From DATFLL01 sp035267785 (lineage in GTDB: Bacteria; Pseudomonadota; Gammaproteobacteria; DATFLL01): DNA of 64,000 nucleotides. Numbering within the stretch: the stretch's first letter is position 1; every line of letters begins with the position of its first letter. The notes beneath the pieces were generated by a model. That model worked only from the letters and a program-made list of their open reading frames with translations. It was not told where the DNA came from and did not search any database. Location of the stretch: the NCBI GenBank assembly GCA_035267785.1, contig DATFLL010000042.1, forward strand, positions 1 to 64,000, written 5' to 3'. Positions 49,594-58,908 of the stretch are shown piece by piece. Made by a program: the position numbers and the translations under genes.

Positions 49594-50874
49594 ATGGTAT
49601 TTCATCTGCCCAAGGGACAACGCCGCACGGCCACTGCCGCCGGAGTCATCGGCAACATCATCGAATGGTACGACTTCGCGCTCTATGGATTTATGGCGAC
49701 GATCCTCTCGACGCTGTTCTTTCCCAGCCACAATCGAACGGCCTCGCTGCTGGCGACCTACGGGGTATTCGCCGTGGGCTTTATCATGCGTCCACTGGGC
49801 TCGGCGATCTTCGGTTGGCTGGGCGACACGATCGGGCGCAGCCGCACCATGCTGATCTCGGTGGCCATGATGGCGCTGCCGACATTCCTGCTCGGAGTGC
49901 TTCCGACCTACGATTCGGTCGGCATCTGGGCGCCGATCTTGTTGATCGCTATCCGTCTCATTCAAGGCCTGTCGGTGGGCGGGGAGTTTTCCAGCTCCGT
50001 AACCTATCTGGTGGAGACGGCGCCGACGGAGCGGCGGGGACTGTCCGGCAGTTGGGCCAATGTGGGCAGCATGCTCGGTATGCTGATCGGCTCGGGCGTC
50101 GCCGCGGCGGCGACCAATTTTTTCGACCCGGCCACCCTGCACGCCTGGGGCTGGCGTCTTCCCTTTCTATTCGGCGCGGTGCTCGGCGGCATTGCGATCG
50201 CGCTGCGCCGCCACCTGCCCCGCTCGGAACATTTTGCCAAGCACGAGGCGGATCACGGCGAGACCTCACCGCTCTGGGAGGCGCTCACCCGCGACGGCAA
50301 ACAGACCTTGCAAGGCACGCTGTTCGCTTCGTCCTACGGAGCGCTGTTCTATCTGACGCTGGTCTATCTGCCGAACTGGCTGACCGAATACACTTCACTG
50401 GATCTGGCCACGGCCATGCGTGCGAATACCGCCGCGACGGCGCTGATGGTCGTGCTCATTCCGTTCATGGGCTGGGCCTCGGACCGGCTGATTCGCCGCA
50501 CGTGGCTCATCGCCATCGCCTTCGGCGTCATGGCGCTGGTCGGCCCGCTGCTGCAGTACTGGATGGCCCACGGCAGCCTCGAGGCGGCGATCACCGCGCA
50601 GTTCCTCCTGGCGATCCTTGTCGCCGTACCCTGCGGCGTGGCGCCGGCCACGTTCGTCGAGTTGTTTCCGACCGAAGACCGGCTCTCGGGGTACTCCGTA
50701 GCCTTCAATGTCGGTCTGGGCGTCGTCGGCGGCGCCACCCCCATGGCGGCGACCTGGCTCATCGACGTCAGCGGCTCGACGCTCGCCCCGGGCTTCTACC
50801 TGCTCGGCTGCGCATTGCTCGGCGTGGCCATCCTCTCGTGGATGAAGGACCGCAGCCGCGAACCGCTGCGCTGA
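49594..50874 (+). CDS. MFS transporter, metabolite:H+ symporter (ProP-like) family
   Basis: A 426-aa transporter with 12 helices. Characteristic motifs are NIIEWYDFALYGFMA near the start, GWLGDTIGRSRTML between helices 2 and 3 and SVGGEFSSSVTYLVETAP in helix 5. This group includes proline/betaine and dicarboxylate carriers; the substrate is not clear. The ATG at 49594 is preceded by AAGGGGAC. Upstream in-frame starts (TTG 49525, ATG 49552) would add non-helical sequence. Confidence 0.88.
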   Translation: MVFHLPKGQRRTATAAGVIGNIIEWYDFALYGFMATILSTLFFPSHNRTASLLATYGVFAVGFIMRPLGSAIFGWLGDTIGRSRTMLISVAMMALPTFLLGVLPTYDSVGIWAPILLIAIRLIQGLSVGGEFSSSVTYLVETAPTERRGLSGSWANVGSMLGMLIGSGVAAAATNFFDPATLHAWGWRLPFLFGAVLGGIAIALRRHLPRSEHFAKHEADHGETSPLWEALTRDGKQTLQGTLFASSYGALFYLTLVYLPNWLTEYTSLDLATAMRANTAATALMVVLIPFMGWASDRLIRRTWLIAIAFGVMALVGPLLQYWMAHGSLEAAITAQFLLAILVAVPCGVAPATFVELFPTEDRLSGYSVAFNVGLGVVGGATPMAATWLIDVSGSTLAPGFYLLGCALLGVAILSWMKDRSREPLR

Positions 50875-50915
50875 TACCGGCACTGCGCCGCGGCGCGGAA
50901 GTTGCCCACTGGCGG

Positions 50916-52613
50916 TCAGGCCGCGGTCACCCGGTTGCGCCCGGCGTCCTTCGACCGATAGAGGTATTTGTCGGCGGTGGAAATCACGGCATCCAGGCTG
51001 CGGTGCTCCGGCTCGCGTTCGGCGACACCGAAGCTCGCGGTCAAGGCGATCTGCTTGCCCTCGTATTTGATGCGAACGGCGGCGATCTTTGTCCGCAGTC
51101 GTTCCGCCAGGGTGATCGCTTCGCCAATCTCCGTCTCGGGCAACAGGAGGATGAACTCCTCGCCACCCCATCGGGCGATGACATCCTGATCCCTCACCGC
51201 CTTTCTCAGCAAATCGGTGAATTCCCTTAGAACCTGGTCGCCGCAGGCGTGCCCATGGACGTCGTTGATGCCCTTGAAGTTGTCGATGTCGAGCAGTACG
51301 ACCGACAGACGGTGATCGTGGCGCAGCGCGATATTCCAGATGGGCGCAGTGATGTCATAAAAGGCGCGGCGGTTGTTCAAACCGGTCAGCGGATCGGACA
51401 TGGCCAGCTGCTCGGCACGCAGCTTGGCCTGCTGACCGAGGCGAAAATGATACGTCAACGCCAGTGCCAGCAGCGTCGCGTCGAGCAACATGCCGATATC
51501 GACCGCACGGAAGGTCCAAATGTTGAACGGAATGAAGCCCCATACGGACAGCGCGGTCAAAGCGGCGCCGACCATAGCCGAAAAGGCCGCGAAGAGGAAA
51601 TACCGTGCGGTCTTCTGTCCGGCCTGCACCGCGGCCACGCCCATGGCGAGCATGATACCCGTGAACAGAAAGACAAAGGTGAATGCCACCAACAGGGCGT
51701 CGCGCTGGCTGTCGCCGACAACAGTGAGCAGCAACAGTGCCAGAGCAAGGCCCAGATAAGCGAGGACTCCCCTGTGGATACGGGGGAAATGCCTGCGCGT
51801 TTCCAGAAAGGTCAGCCCGAAGATCAGGCCGGCCGATCCGTACAGCACCATCAGAATCGGATTTGACCACTGCGCCCAGACCACATGGGTCGGCCAGAGC
51901 CACTCGAAGCCGTGTCCGGTATAGGACATGTTCATCAGGAGGAACATACCCAGATACACGGAATAGAACAGATAACGCAGGTCGCGCAGGCCGGCATACA
52001 GCATCAGGTTGTAGGCCAACAGCGCGAACAAAAAACCGTAAAGAAAACCGTAGCTGTAGTCCTGCATAGTCTGACGGTCGCGGGCCCGTTCCGGCGACAT
52101 CAGGTAGATCGGCACCACCATCGGGTCAGGGGTTTGCACACGCACGAACACATCGCTTGTCCCCGTGGGGAACGTATGGTCGAGGGCGAAGTTGCGGGTG
52201 TCGACGGGACGCTGCGCGAAGGCCTGGCGATCGCCGACATGATAGGTCGCGACCGTCTTGCCGGCGTGGCGGAAGTAAACGTCGACGCGATCGAGCCAGG
52301 CCGTCTCGATGGAAAGGCGCCGCGACAATGGCTGGTCGGTCGTATTGGCGACGCTGAAATGGATCCAGACGGGCTTGGTCCCGATGCCAAAGGTGAGTAC
52401 GCGGTTTCGGCCCGGCGCGAACTCCCCGCGGCCGTAGGCCGCGATCGCCTGATCGAGGCTCAGCCGGCCGTCGGGTTCCTTCAAGTAGGTGGCATAACGC
52501 CCGAGCGGGGCATCGGGCGGTGCGTTGGCCGAAACCGGGCCGGCCGCGACCACCGCCCCGGCCGGGAAGGCTGACAACAGCAGACTGAGCGCCAGAAGAA
52601 TGCGGGACGTCAT
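50916..52613 (-). CDS. Membrane diguanylate cyclase with 7TMR-DISM sensor
   Basis: A 565-aa c-di-GMP-synthesising signalling protein. A signal peptide (1-24) is followed by a periplasmic beta-sandwich sensor domain (about 40-165) and seven helices (about 185-385). The GGDEF domain (about 395-565) has DPLTGLNNRRAFYD, a GGEEF active site and an upstream RDQD that matches an inhibitory RxxD site five residues before GGEEF. The intact motif argues for activity. The ligand of the 7TMR-DISM part may be a carbohydrate or small molecule. The ATG at 52613 starts the signal peptide. Confidence 0.9.
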   Translation of the reverse strand: MTSRILLALSLLLSAFPAGAVVAAGPVSANAPPDAPLGRYATYLKEPDGRLSLDQAIAAYGRGEFAPGRNRVLTFGIGTKPVWIHFSVANTTDQPLSRRLSIETAWLDRVDVYFRHAGKTVATYHVGDRQAFAQRPVDTRNFALDHTFPTGTSDVFVRVQTPDPMVVPIYLMSPERARDRQTMQDYSYGFLYGFLFALLAYNLMLYAGLRDLRYLFYSVYLGMFLLMNMSYTGHGFEWLWPTHVVWAQWSNPILMVLYGSAGLIFGLTFLETRRHFPRIHRGVLAYLGLALALLLLTVVGDSQRDALLVAFTFVFLFTGIMLAMGVAAVQAGQKTARYFLFAAFSAMVGAALTALSVWGFIPFNIWTFRAVDIGMLLDATLLALALTYHFRLGQQAKLRAEQLAMSDPLTGLNNRRAFYDITAPIWNIALRHDHRLSVVLLDIDNFKGINDVHGHACGDQVLREFTDLLRKAVRDQDVIARWGGEEFILLLPETEIGEAITLAERLRTKIAAVRIKYEGKQIALTASFGVAEREPEHRSLDAVISTADKYLYRSKDAGRNRVTAA

Positions 52614-52942
52614 AGGTCGGTCATATGCTGCCTGCTCGCGCCGTCCGGTGCCCCGCACAGGCGGTCTTGGCAAGCGAGGTGCCTGCCGGTCCGGGGGCTT
52701 CTGCTCCCGCGTCCTCCCGGTACGTGCTTGCCAGCCTCGCCTCGCGCCTATCCTCAGATAGACACCCTGACCAATGGACTGGCGCTCAGGCGATCATATC
52801 ATGGCCTGACAGCAAGGCCACGCGCACGCATTGACCGACGCGCACACGTCGTGCCGCGATGGCAAACCAGCGGTCGCGGTGCGCGAACCGCGCGACTCAG
52901 CGTGCGTGGCCGGCATGGTCCGCCCGACGCCATCGCAGGCTC
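52614..52942. other. Intergenic region
   Basis: About 330 bp between two minus-strand genes. No gene or RNA seen. Confidence 0.5.
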
Positions 52943-53341
52943 TCAGGTATCGAAGTCGAGTCCGGCGAGAATTCTGTTCAATCGGCCCTGCTCGCCCGAC
53001 TCGTGCGCCAAGGACGCATTGGCCTCGCCGGTTTGACGGGCGGACTCCTCGATCCGCTCGATGTACTGGCGCGTACACTGCGCAACCAGGTCCTTGAGTC
53101 GGTCCAGGAGGGGGACGATTTCGTCGGGCGTACGGACCCACGTCTCGATGATGAGTCCCTCGGTCTCCTTCATCCGCGGCGAAGAAGGATGTTTGGCCGC
53201 CAGATTGTTGAACTCGCGACACCAGTCCGCGGGCGCCTGGTGTGACAGCTTGAAGAAGATATCGATGTAGGGCTCTTTCCTGATGATGGGCGGGCGCCTG
53301 TCATCGATTCCGGCGATTCTGATGTCACTGATACCTTCCAA
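52943..53341 (-). CDS. Hypothetical protein with likely TTG start
   Basis: A protein of about 132 aa, not recognised. An N-terminal alpha/beta half (ISDIRIAGIDDRRPP, EPYIDIFFKLSHQAP) is followed by a helical half (IVPLLDRLKDLVAQCTRQYIERIEESARQ). No signal or membrane segment. The frame has no ATG. A TTG at 53341 lies 8 bases after a GGGAG, while an upstream TTG at 53395 has no such site, so 53341 is preferred. Confidence 0.6.
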   Translation of the reverse strand: MEGISDIRIAGIDDRRPPIIRKEPYIDIFFKLSHQAPADWCREFNNLAAKHPSSPRMKETEGLIIETWVRTPDEIVPLLDRLKDLVAQCTRQYIERIEESARQTGEANASLAHESGEQGRLNRILAGLDFDT

Positions 53342-53668
53342 TATATGTACTCCCAAGGTTACCGGCACGGTACAGCGGTTCGGCGCGCCGGACAATCGGT
53401 ATCGTCCCCGGGCCCGCGAAACGCCACATTACCACGCCGGCACGCCGGACCCCGGCCCGGGCGATTCGGCTCCCCGCCGTGGAGACACGCTCCGCACGGT
53501 CATTGACCGACACCTCCCCGGACGCGGTCGGCGCCGTCCGCACCGTTGGTTTCATAGCGTTTGCCGGTCCTTAAGCCAGCCTTCAGGTTGCGCTGCTAAC
53601 GTTGGCCACGCTGAATCGTGGTCCGGCACGGCGCGCACCCGCGTCGCCGGCCGCATGGAGAGGTCGGC
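53342..53668. other. Intergenic region upstream of the b561-DHC operon
   Basis: About 330 bp between the divergent hypothetical gene and the b561-cytochrome c gene. No gene seen. It should hold the promoter of the cytochrome operon. Confidence 0.45.
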
Positions 53669-54871
53669 ATGCTCATCCCGTCAACCGGCGCCAACAAGTC
53701 CGAGGCCCGTGCGCGCACCCGCATCTGGGACGTGCCCGTGCGGGTGTTCCACTGGCTGTTTGCGCTGGCCTTCGGCGCCGCCTGGCTGAGCACGGGCGAT
53801 CGCTATCTTTATCTGCACGTCTTCGCGGGCTACGTGTTCGGTGCGCTGCTGGCCTTCCGTCTGGCATGGGGCATCGTCGGCGGCGGCCATGCACGGTTCG
53901 CCCGTTTTCTCTACTCGCCGGCGCAGGCGCTGTCCTACCTGCACGCGCTGGCCCGGCGTCGGGCGCCCGACTTCGGCGGGCACAATCCGGCCGGCAGCTG
54001 GGCGGTCTTCCTCATGCTCGCACTGGCCGCCGGCCTCGCCGCGACCGGCCTGCTCACGCTGGGCGGCCAGGAACAAGAAGGGCCCCTCGCCGGGACCCTC
54101 GGCTTCGGCGCGGGCGCCCTCCTGCGCGACGTGCACGCGGGACTGGCGTGGGCGCTCGCGGTGACCGCGGCGCTGCACGTCACCGGTGTACTGGCGGGCA
54201 GCCTCGCGCACCGCGAGAACCTGGTCGCCGCCATGGTCACGGGGCACAAACGTGCGACTGGCGAACGCGACGTGCGCGCGCGCGCCGGCATCGGGATCGC
54301 CATGGTGACGTTGCTAGCGGCGGCAGCGGCACTGTACTTCCGGCCCCTGGTGAGCGCGCCCCCGGGCAAGCCCTATCTTCCCTACACCGGCCCCCGACTG
54401 GCCGACGACACGACCTGGCGCACCGAGTGCGGCAGCTGCCACCTCGCCTACCAGCCGGGCCTGCTGCCGGCGCGGTCGTGGCGGCGCATGCTGGCCGGCC
54501 AGCACGACCATTTCGGCGAGGACCTGGCGCTGGATTCGACCACACTGCACACCGTCGAGGTCTTTCTTACCCGCCACGGCGCCGAGCGCGGGGAGACCGA
54601 ACCGGCGTGGTACGTGGCTCATACCACCCCGGCGCGGGAGGTGCCGCTTCGGATCACCCGTACGGCGTACTGGCGGGGCAAACACGGGGGACTGGACCCC
54701 GGCGTCTGGTCACGCCCCGGCGTGCACGGCAAGGCCGACTGTGCGGCCTGTCACCTGGACGCCGCCGCCGGCACCTTCCGGGATGGCGCCATGCGTATCC
54801 CCGCGGCCGCGTTGACGTGGCATGCACAAACATCCAACCCCACGCTTCTCGTGAAGGAGGCAAACCCATGA
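53669..54871 (+). CDS. Cytochrome b561 fused to a diheme cytochrome c domain
   Basis: A 400-aa membrane electron-transfer protein. Residues about 18-190 form a four-helix b561 domain with candidate heme b histidines H28, H50, H156 and H170. A further helix (about 207-224) leads to a periplasmic domain with two c-heme sites, CGSCH (254-258) and CAACH (about 364-368), and DHC-like sequence around them. The fusion would take electrons from the quinol pool to the periplasmic hemes. The ATG at 53669 follows GGAGAGG. It overlaps the SHP gene by ATGA. Related loci have separate b561 and DHC genes. Confidence 0.87.
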   Translation: MLIPSTGANKSEARARTRIWDVPVRVFHWLFALAFGAAWLSTGDRYLYLHVFAGYVFGALLAFRLAWGIVGGGHARFARFLYSPAQALSYLHALARRRAPDFGGHNPAGSWAVFLMLALAAGLAATGLLTLGGQEQEGPLAGTLGFGAGALLRDVHAGLAWALAVTAALHVTGVLAGSLAHRENLVAAMVTGHKRATGERDVRARAGIGIAMVTLLAAAAALYFRPLVSAPPGKPYLPYTGPRLADDTTWRTECGSCHLAYQPGLLPARSWRRMLAGQHDHFGEDLALDSTTLHTVEVFLTRHGAERGETEPAWYVAHTTPAREVPLRITRTAYWRGKHGGLDPGVWSRPGVHGKADCAACHLDAAAGTFRDGAMRIPAAALTWHAQTSNPTLLVKEANP

Positions 54872-55266
54872 AGTTATTGATACTCGCGGCCGCCGCGGCC
54901 GCGGCCCTGGCCGTTGTACCGGCCCACGCCGGCGACGCCACCGCCCCGCTGCTCGAGGGCTACCGGGCCGCAGGCGCCGGTCCCTTCGACGCCGCGGCCG
55001 GGCGTGCCCTGTGGACGCAGAGACACCCCGGCCGGGATGGCGAACGCAGTTGCAGCACGTGCCACACGGCCAACCTGCGCCAGGCCGGGCGACACGCGCG
55101 TACCGGCAAGGCCATCGAACCGATGGCCCCGTCGGTCAACGCAAAACGCCTGGCCGACGCGGCCAAGATCGAAAAATGGTTCACGCGCAACTGCAAGTGG
55201 ACCCTCGGCCGCGCCTGCACCGCCCAGGAAAAGGGCGACATCCTGACCTTCATCAAATCTCAATAG
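54868..55266 (+). CDS. SHP-type monoheme cytochrome c (DUF1924)
   Basis: A 132-aa periplasmic cytochrome of the sphaeroides heme protein type. A signal peptide ends near PAHAG (22). The heme site is CSTCH, followed by TANLRQAGRHARTGK. A later CTAQEKGDILTFI forms the last helix with the paired cysteines CKW...ACTA. SHP binds oxygen or NO at a high-spin heme in known members. The ATG follows GAAGGAGG, and the stop of the previous gene overlaps it. Confidence 0.87.
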   Translation: MKLLILAAAAAAALAVVPAHAGDATAPLLEGYRAAGAGPFDAAAGRALWTQRHPGRDGERSCSTCHTANLRQAGRHARTGKAIEPMAPSVNAKRLADAAKIEKWFTRNCKWTLGRACTAQEKGDILTFIKSQ

Positions 55267-55289
55267 CCGACACCGCACCGAGGTAACCC

Positions 55290-55820
55290 ATGAAGACGAA
55301 ATTCATCATCGCCGCCCTGATACTCGGCTCACCCGCAGCGGCACTGGTGGGGCTCGACCCATTGCACAACGGCGAGGTCCGGGCCGCCGAGGCCGCCGCG
55401 CCCAAGAGCGATCAGACGACCCGATCACGCTACCGAGCCGAATGCGGCGCCTGCCACGTAGCCTATCCGGCCCGCATGCTGCCGCCCCACGCATGGAAGC
55501 GCATCATGCAGAATCTCGAGCGCCACTACGGCGACAACGCCGAGCTCTCGCCCGCACTACAGGCCGAGCTGACCGGCTACCTGCTGGACCACGCCCGTAA
55601 GCCGCGGCGCTATTCCGAACCGGCCGCCAACGAACTGCCGCGTATCACCACCCAGCGCTGGTTCACGCACGAGCACGGCGAGCTGCCCCGCCGGATGGTC
55701 CAGGGCAATCCCAAGGTCGGCTCGTTCAGCAACTGCGCCGCCTGTCACAGCGCGGCGACGCAGGGCCACTTCAGTGAGCACGGCGTGCGGATCCCCGGCT
55801 ACGGGCGGTGGGACGACTGA
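55290..55820 (+). CDS. DHC-type diheme cytochrome c
   Basis: A 176-aa periplasmic diheme cytochrome. A signal segment (1-33) is followed by CGACH and, later, CAACH, with ITTQRWFTHEHGELPRRM between. DHC is the known electron donor to SHP. The C-terminus FSEHGVRIPGYGRWDD is typical of the family. It is the third gene of the operon, 23 bp after SHP. Its heme domain resembles the tail domain of the b561 fusion, so the fusion probably arose by duplication of this gene. Confidence 0.88.
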   Translation: MKTKFIIAALILGSPAAALVGLDPLHNGEVRAAEAAAPKSDQTTRSRYRAECGACHVAYPARMLPPHAWKRIMQNLERHYGDNAELSPALQAELTGYLLDHARKPRRYSEPAANELPRITTQRWFTHEHGELPRRMVQGNPKVGSFSNCAACHSAATQGHFSEHGVRIPGYGRWDD

Positions 55821-55848
55821 CGACGAATGGCCCGGCGGCGCCGATGCG

Positions 55849-57552
55849 CTACAACAGGGCGCGCACGGCATCCGCCAGCCGATCGGCATCACCGAAGGGA
55901 ACATGACGGATACCCCTCGACCTGTCTTCCGGGATGCCGCAGCCGGGCGAAATCACCAGATTGGCGCCCGCGGCGTGGGCCCGAAGCAGTTGTCTCGGCC
56001 AATACTCGAACAGGGCCGGCTGCACCACCGTGTGGACCCGACCCCAGTCGAGGGATTCGGCGGGTTGTCGGTCGATCGGCAGGCCTTTCCAGAAATCGGC
56101 CGCCTCAAGGTCCGGCCCCACCAAGGTCAGGTGAAGGCCGGTCTGTCGTATCATGTCGCGCACGGCATAGGCGCCCTTTCGTGCCAGCGTCGGGCCGAAA
56201 AAGACCAGCGTATCGCGCGGCGCATCCGGGCCAACATCGCCGGGGTGTGCCGGCACTTCCCACGGCAGGCGCACGACATTATCGAAGAGCTCGGCAATCT
56301 GTGCGTGCGGCGTGACAATCTGCCTGGCAGCACGCAGGGCGTTCGCCTCCGCCTCGACGAACCATCGGGGCGCGCGGAATTCGCGCAGGGTCCGGCTCGC
56401 CGAGTAGAGCCGACTGGCGACATCGAGCTCCAGCTCGAGTACCGCCGCGGGCAGGCGATACATGAGAACGTCGACGGTACGGCCGCCGAGCAGCCCCGCG
56501 AGCCAAAGATAGGGCAGCAACGGCTGCGCCACACACAAATGCTCGGCGTCGAAGGCCAGGTGCCGGCCGTAACGCACCGCCAGCGCCTCGGCCATCCGGA
56601 AGTGGGTCTTGGCGACAGTTCTGCCGCGCGCCGCCGCGTAGCGCAGAGCCAGCGAACGGCGTATCCGAAACAAGGGAAACTCCATGACCTGCCCCGCCAG
56701 CCCGCTGTCCCAATTCTGGCCGCCGCGCGTGCGAAATGGTATCAGGACCTGATCCTCCAACCGTACGTTCGCTCGGAGGTGCGTGCCGAGCTCGGGGCGG
56801 TATTCGTCAAGGAGGTAGGCCGTCCTCGACTCGGCAGCAGACCGCGGCGGCATGACCGCCTCGAAACGGTTGACGCCCGAACGCTCATGAACGGCATCCG
56901 GCGTGGGCGGAGATTTGCTGCGCAGGCGCACGACGAGTGCGTCCCGGGTGAGGTGGCTTTCGATCAGCAGGGGTGCGGAGGAACGGAATCGCAAATCGAC
57001 GTAATTCCAAAAAAGCGTCGCGTCCCGCTCCGGGTGATGGGGCACGTCCGCGGGCAGGACCGTGTGGCGGTGATGTTCGAGAAGGTCCAAGCCCGCGCCG
57101 GTGGCCAACTCGAGCAACGAGCCGGACAATTGACACAATCCGCCGCCGGTCGTTGGAATCACGCACCCTTCGCGTACCTCCCGCCCCTTCACGTAACCGC
57201 GCAACCGCCACGGCGGTCCGACGTGGCGCCAGAAGCTGAACGTGCGGCCGGGATCGAGGACCAGGCCATCGAGGCGGCGACAGGCCAGGCGGAGATTCTG
57301 AATCTTGCCCAGCAGGAGCGGACGCTCGCTGGCGCCGGCCACGGTATACAGAGGTGAGGTCGATTCGCCAACGACAAACGGGAAGTCGGCCTTCGCGCCC
57401 TTGGCGAGACGGGGCGGACCGGCGAGCAGATCGACCAGCCAGCGCCTGATCTGCAGGCCCTTGGACCTGAACAGAAAGGACGCGTCGACGGCAAGCAGGC
57501 GCAGATTCGGTCGCCTGGTTCTGAGCGAGCTTGGATCGAGTGGTTCCACCAT
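55849..57552 (-). CDS. VanW-family protein fused to a glycosyltransferase-like domain
   Basis: A 567-aa cytoplasmic protein. Residues about 80-230 match VanW: KIQNLRLACRRLDGLVLDPG, TFSFWRHVG, RGYVKGREVREGCVIPTTGGG, LCQLSGSLLELA. The C-terminal half (about 320-567) looks like a GT-B glycosyltransferase, with ADFWKGLPIDRQP and HAAGANLVISPGCGIPEDRSRG near the end as a nucleotide-sugar-binding lobe. VanW's role is unclear; the fusion suggests an envelope glycan function. It converges with the DHC gene. ATG at 57552. Confidence 0.8.
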   Translation of the reverse strand: MVEPLDPSSLRTRRPNLRLLAVDASFLFRSKGLQIRRWLVDLLAGPPRLAKGAKADFPFVVGESTSPLYTVAGASERPLLLGKIQNLRLACRRLDGLVLDPGRTFSFWRHVGPPWRLRGYVKGREVREGCVIPTTGGGLCQLSGSLLELATGAGLDLLEHHRHTVLPADVPHHPERDATLFWNYVDLRFRSSAPLLIESHLTRDALVVRLRSKSPPTPDAVHERSGVNRFEAVMPPRSAAESRTAYLLDEYRPELGTHLRANVRLEDQVLIPFRTRGGQNWDSGLAGQVMEFPLFRIRRSLALRYAAARGRTVAKTHFRMAEALAVRYGRHLAFDAEHLCVAQPLLPYLWLAGLLGGRTVDVLMYRLPAAVLELELDVASRLYSASRTLREFRAPRWFVEAEANALRAARQIVTPHAQIAELFDNVVRLPWEVPAHPGDVGPDAPRDTLVFFGPTLARKGAYAVRDMIRQTGLHLTLVGPDLEAADFWKGLPIDRQPAESLDWGRVHTVVQPALFEYWPRQLLRAHAAGANLVISPGCGIPEDRSRGIRHVPFGDADRLADAVRALL

Positions 57553-57714
57553 CGCGCGGAGGTCAGGCCGTAGGGTCAGTCTGAATGGATCGCGCCCGGC
57601 TCCACTGGATGGACACGTTCCGATCCGGGCGGCAAATATGCCGTGTTAATTGTTATCGGCAGGACCACCGACGCCTGAAACCCGCATCGGGCCGAGCGGG
57701 CGCCGCTGGAGCCC

Positions 57715-58038
57715 CTAGTCGTCACAGGACCGGTTTGCGAACAACAGGCCGCCGACGATCTGACCCAGCCACCAATCGGGGTCCGCGAGCTCTTCGTCCT
57801 CCTCGGCCTGCGCATCCCGGCGGATCTTCCTCGCCGCCTTTTCGTAGGGCTCGGCCAGTCGGTCCTCGTTGGTGAAGCGGTAGCTCCTGGCGATGGCCTC
57901 GTAAGTGCTCGCCTTCTGTTCGGCGTCCGGCGATATGTCGTTGTCCCGCGGGCACACCGACGCCGCGCAGCCGCCGAGCGCGAATGCGATGTGCAATACA
58001 GCGGCACCCCGCCAGACTCGCCTCATCGAGCTAGGCAT
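57715..58038 (-). CDS. Small lipoprotein of unknown function
   Basis: A 107-aa lipoprotein, not recognised. A signal with lipobox ALGGC ends at about residue 24. The mature part is acidic and helical (EQKASTYEAIARSYRFTNEDRLAEPYEKAARKIRRDAQAEEDEEL) and has two more cysteines. The ATG at 58038 or 58026 both fit. No partner is evident. Confidence 0.65.
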   Translation of the reverse strand: MPSSMRRVWRGAAVLHIAFALGGCAASVCPRDNDISPDAEQKASTYEAIARSYRFTNEDRLAEPYEKAARKIRRDAQAEEDEELADPDWWLGQIVGGLLFANRSCDD

Positions 58039-58325
58039 AACAACGGCTCGCGGACGACACCCGGCTGGTCGGAACCAGCGCAAGCGGCGTTGGCCTGTCA
58101 GTGAATCCGATAGTCGCCACGGTACACCGTCCCTAGTAACTGAAAGCGGCACCGAAGACCCTCGCCGGCGTTGACCTCACATAGCGCCCCCCGCTCGCGG
58201 GCCAAGTGGCCGGCAAGAGCCCTCTGCTCTGTATCGGTTATGACGAGGAGGCACTTGAGCGGCCGACCAGACGTCGTTCGTCCAGCCCGCTCACGCAGCC
58301 GGGCCGCAGGTGGGAGGTGAGGAAC

Positions 58326-58829
58326 TCATCGGGAATGGACTTCGTCCGCCAATGCGTTCAGCGCCGTGCCCTGCAGCCGGTAGATATCCCATTGGCCCTT
58401 GGCGGTGGCGCCGATGGCCTCGTAAAACCCGACTGCCCCTTCGTCCGAGGACAGCACCCACCACTCCAGACGACTGCAGCCCCGCTGGCGGGTCAGGTCG
58501 GCCAGGTACGCCAGCAGATAACGACCGATGCCGGCGCCGCGCCAGTTGCCGCGCACATACAGGTCTTCCAGGTGAATGCCGCAGCGGCCACGGAAGGTGG
58601 AATAGTTGTCGTAGAACAGCGCGAAACCGGCCGGGTCGCCGTCGGCGTAGGCGATGACCACCTCGGCCTTGGGCCGGCGGCCGAACAGGGCATCGTGCAG
58701 GTCCGCTTCGGTGGCCACGACTTCGTGCGCGAGTCCCAGGTGATCGGCCAGCGACTCGATCATGTCGTGGACCAGCGCGACGTCCGCCTCGGTCGCGGCT
58801 TCGATACGGATCTCTGGCAGTTCCCCCAT
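58326..58829 (-). CDS. GNAT-family N-acetyltransferase
   Basis: A 167-aa acetyltransferase. The acetyl-CoA motif is HLEDLYVRGNWRGAGIGRYLLAYL (about 84-107), with GNWRGAGIGR holding the pyrophosphate loop. RLEWWVLSSDEGAVGFYEAIGA follows. It resembles spermidine/diamine-type acetyltransferases, but the substrate is unknown. The ATG at 58829 was chosen over a TTG at 58865. Confidence 0.85.
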   Translation of the reverse strand: MGELPEIRIEAATEADVALVHDMIESLADHLGLAHEVVATEADLHDALFGRRPKAEVVIAYADGDPAGFALFYDNYSTFRGRCGIHLEDLYVRGNWRGAGIGRYLLAYLADLTRQRGCSRLEWWVLSSDEGAVGFYEAIGATAKGQWDIYRLQGTALNALADEVHSR

Positions 58830-58908
58830 TGCTATAACATAGCCTGGCGAACGAACCTTTTTCAATTTCGGCGGGGGAACAAGCCTGCCTGTCCGGCCCG
58901 GGCCTTAG

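Noticed and set aside
49305..51230. A 641-codon plus-strand frame over the MFS gene
   Set aside because: It is a shadow of the MFS transporter in another frame with low-complexity Arg/Gly/Ala translation.
53602..54867. Continuous frame running from before the b561 gene into SHP
   Set aside because: Only the last part (SHP, from 54868) is real; the rest is an alternative frame of the b561-DHC gene.
55774..57357. A 527-codon plus-strand frame opposite the VanW fusion
   Set aside because: It is antisense to a protein with clear VanW motifs and has no recognisable domain.
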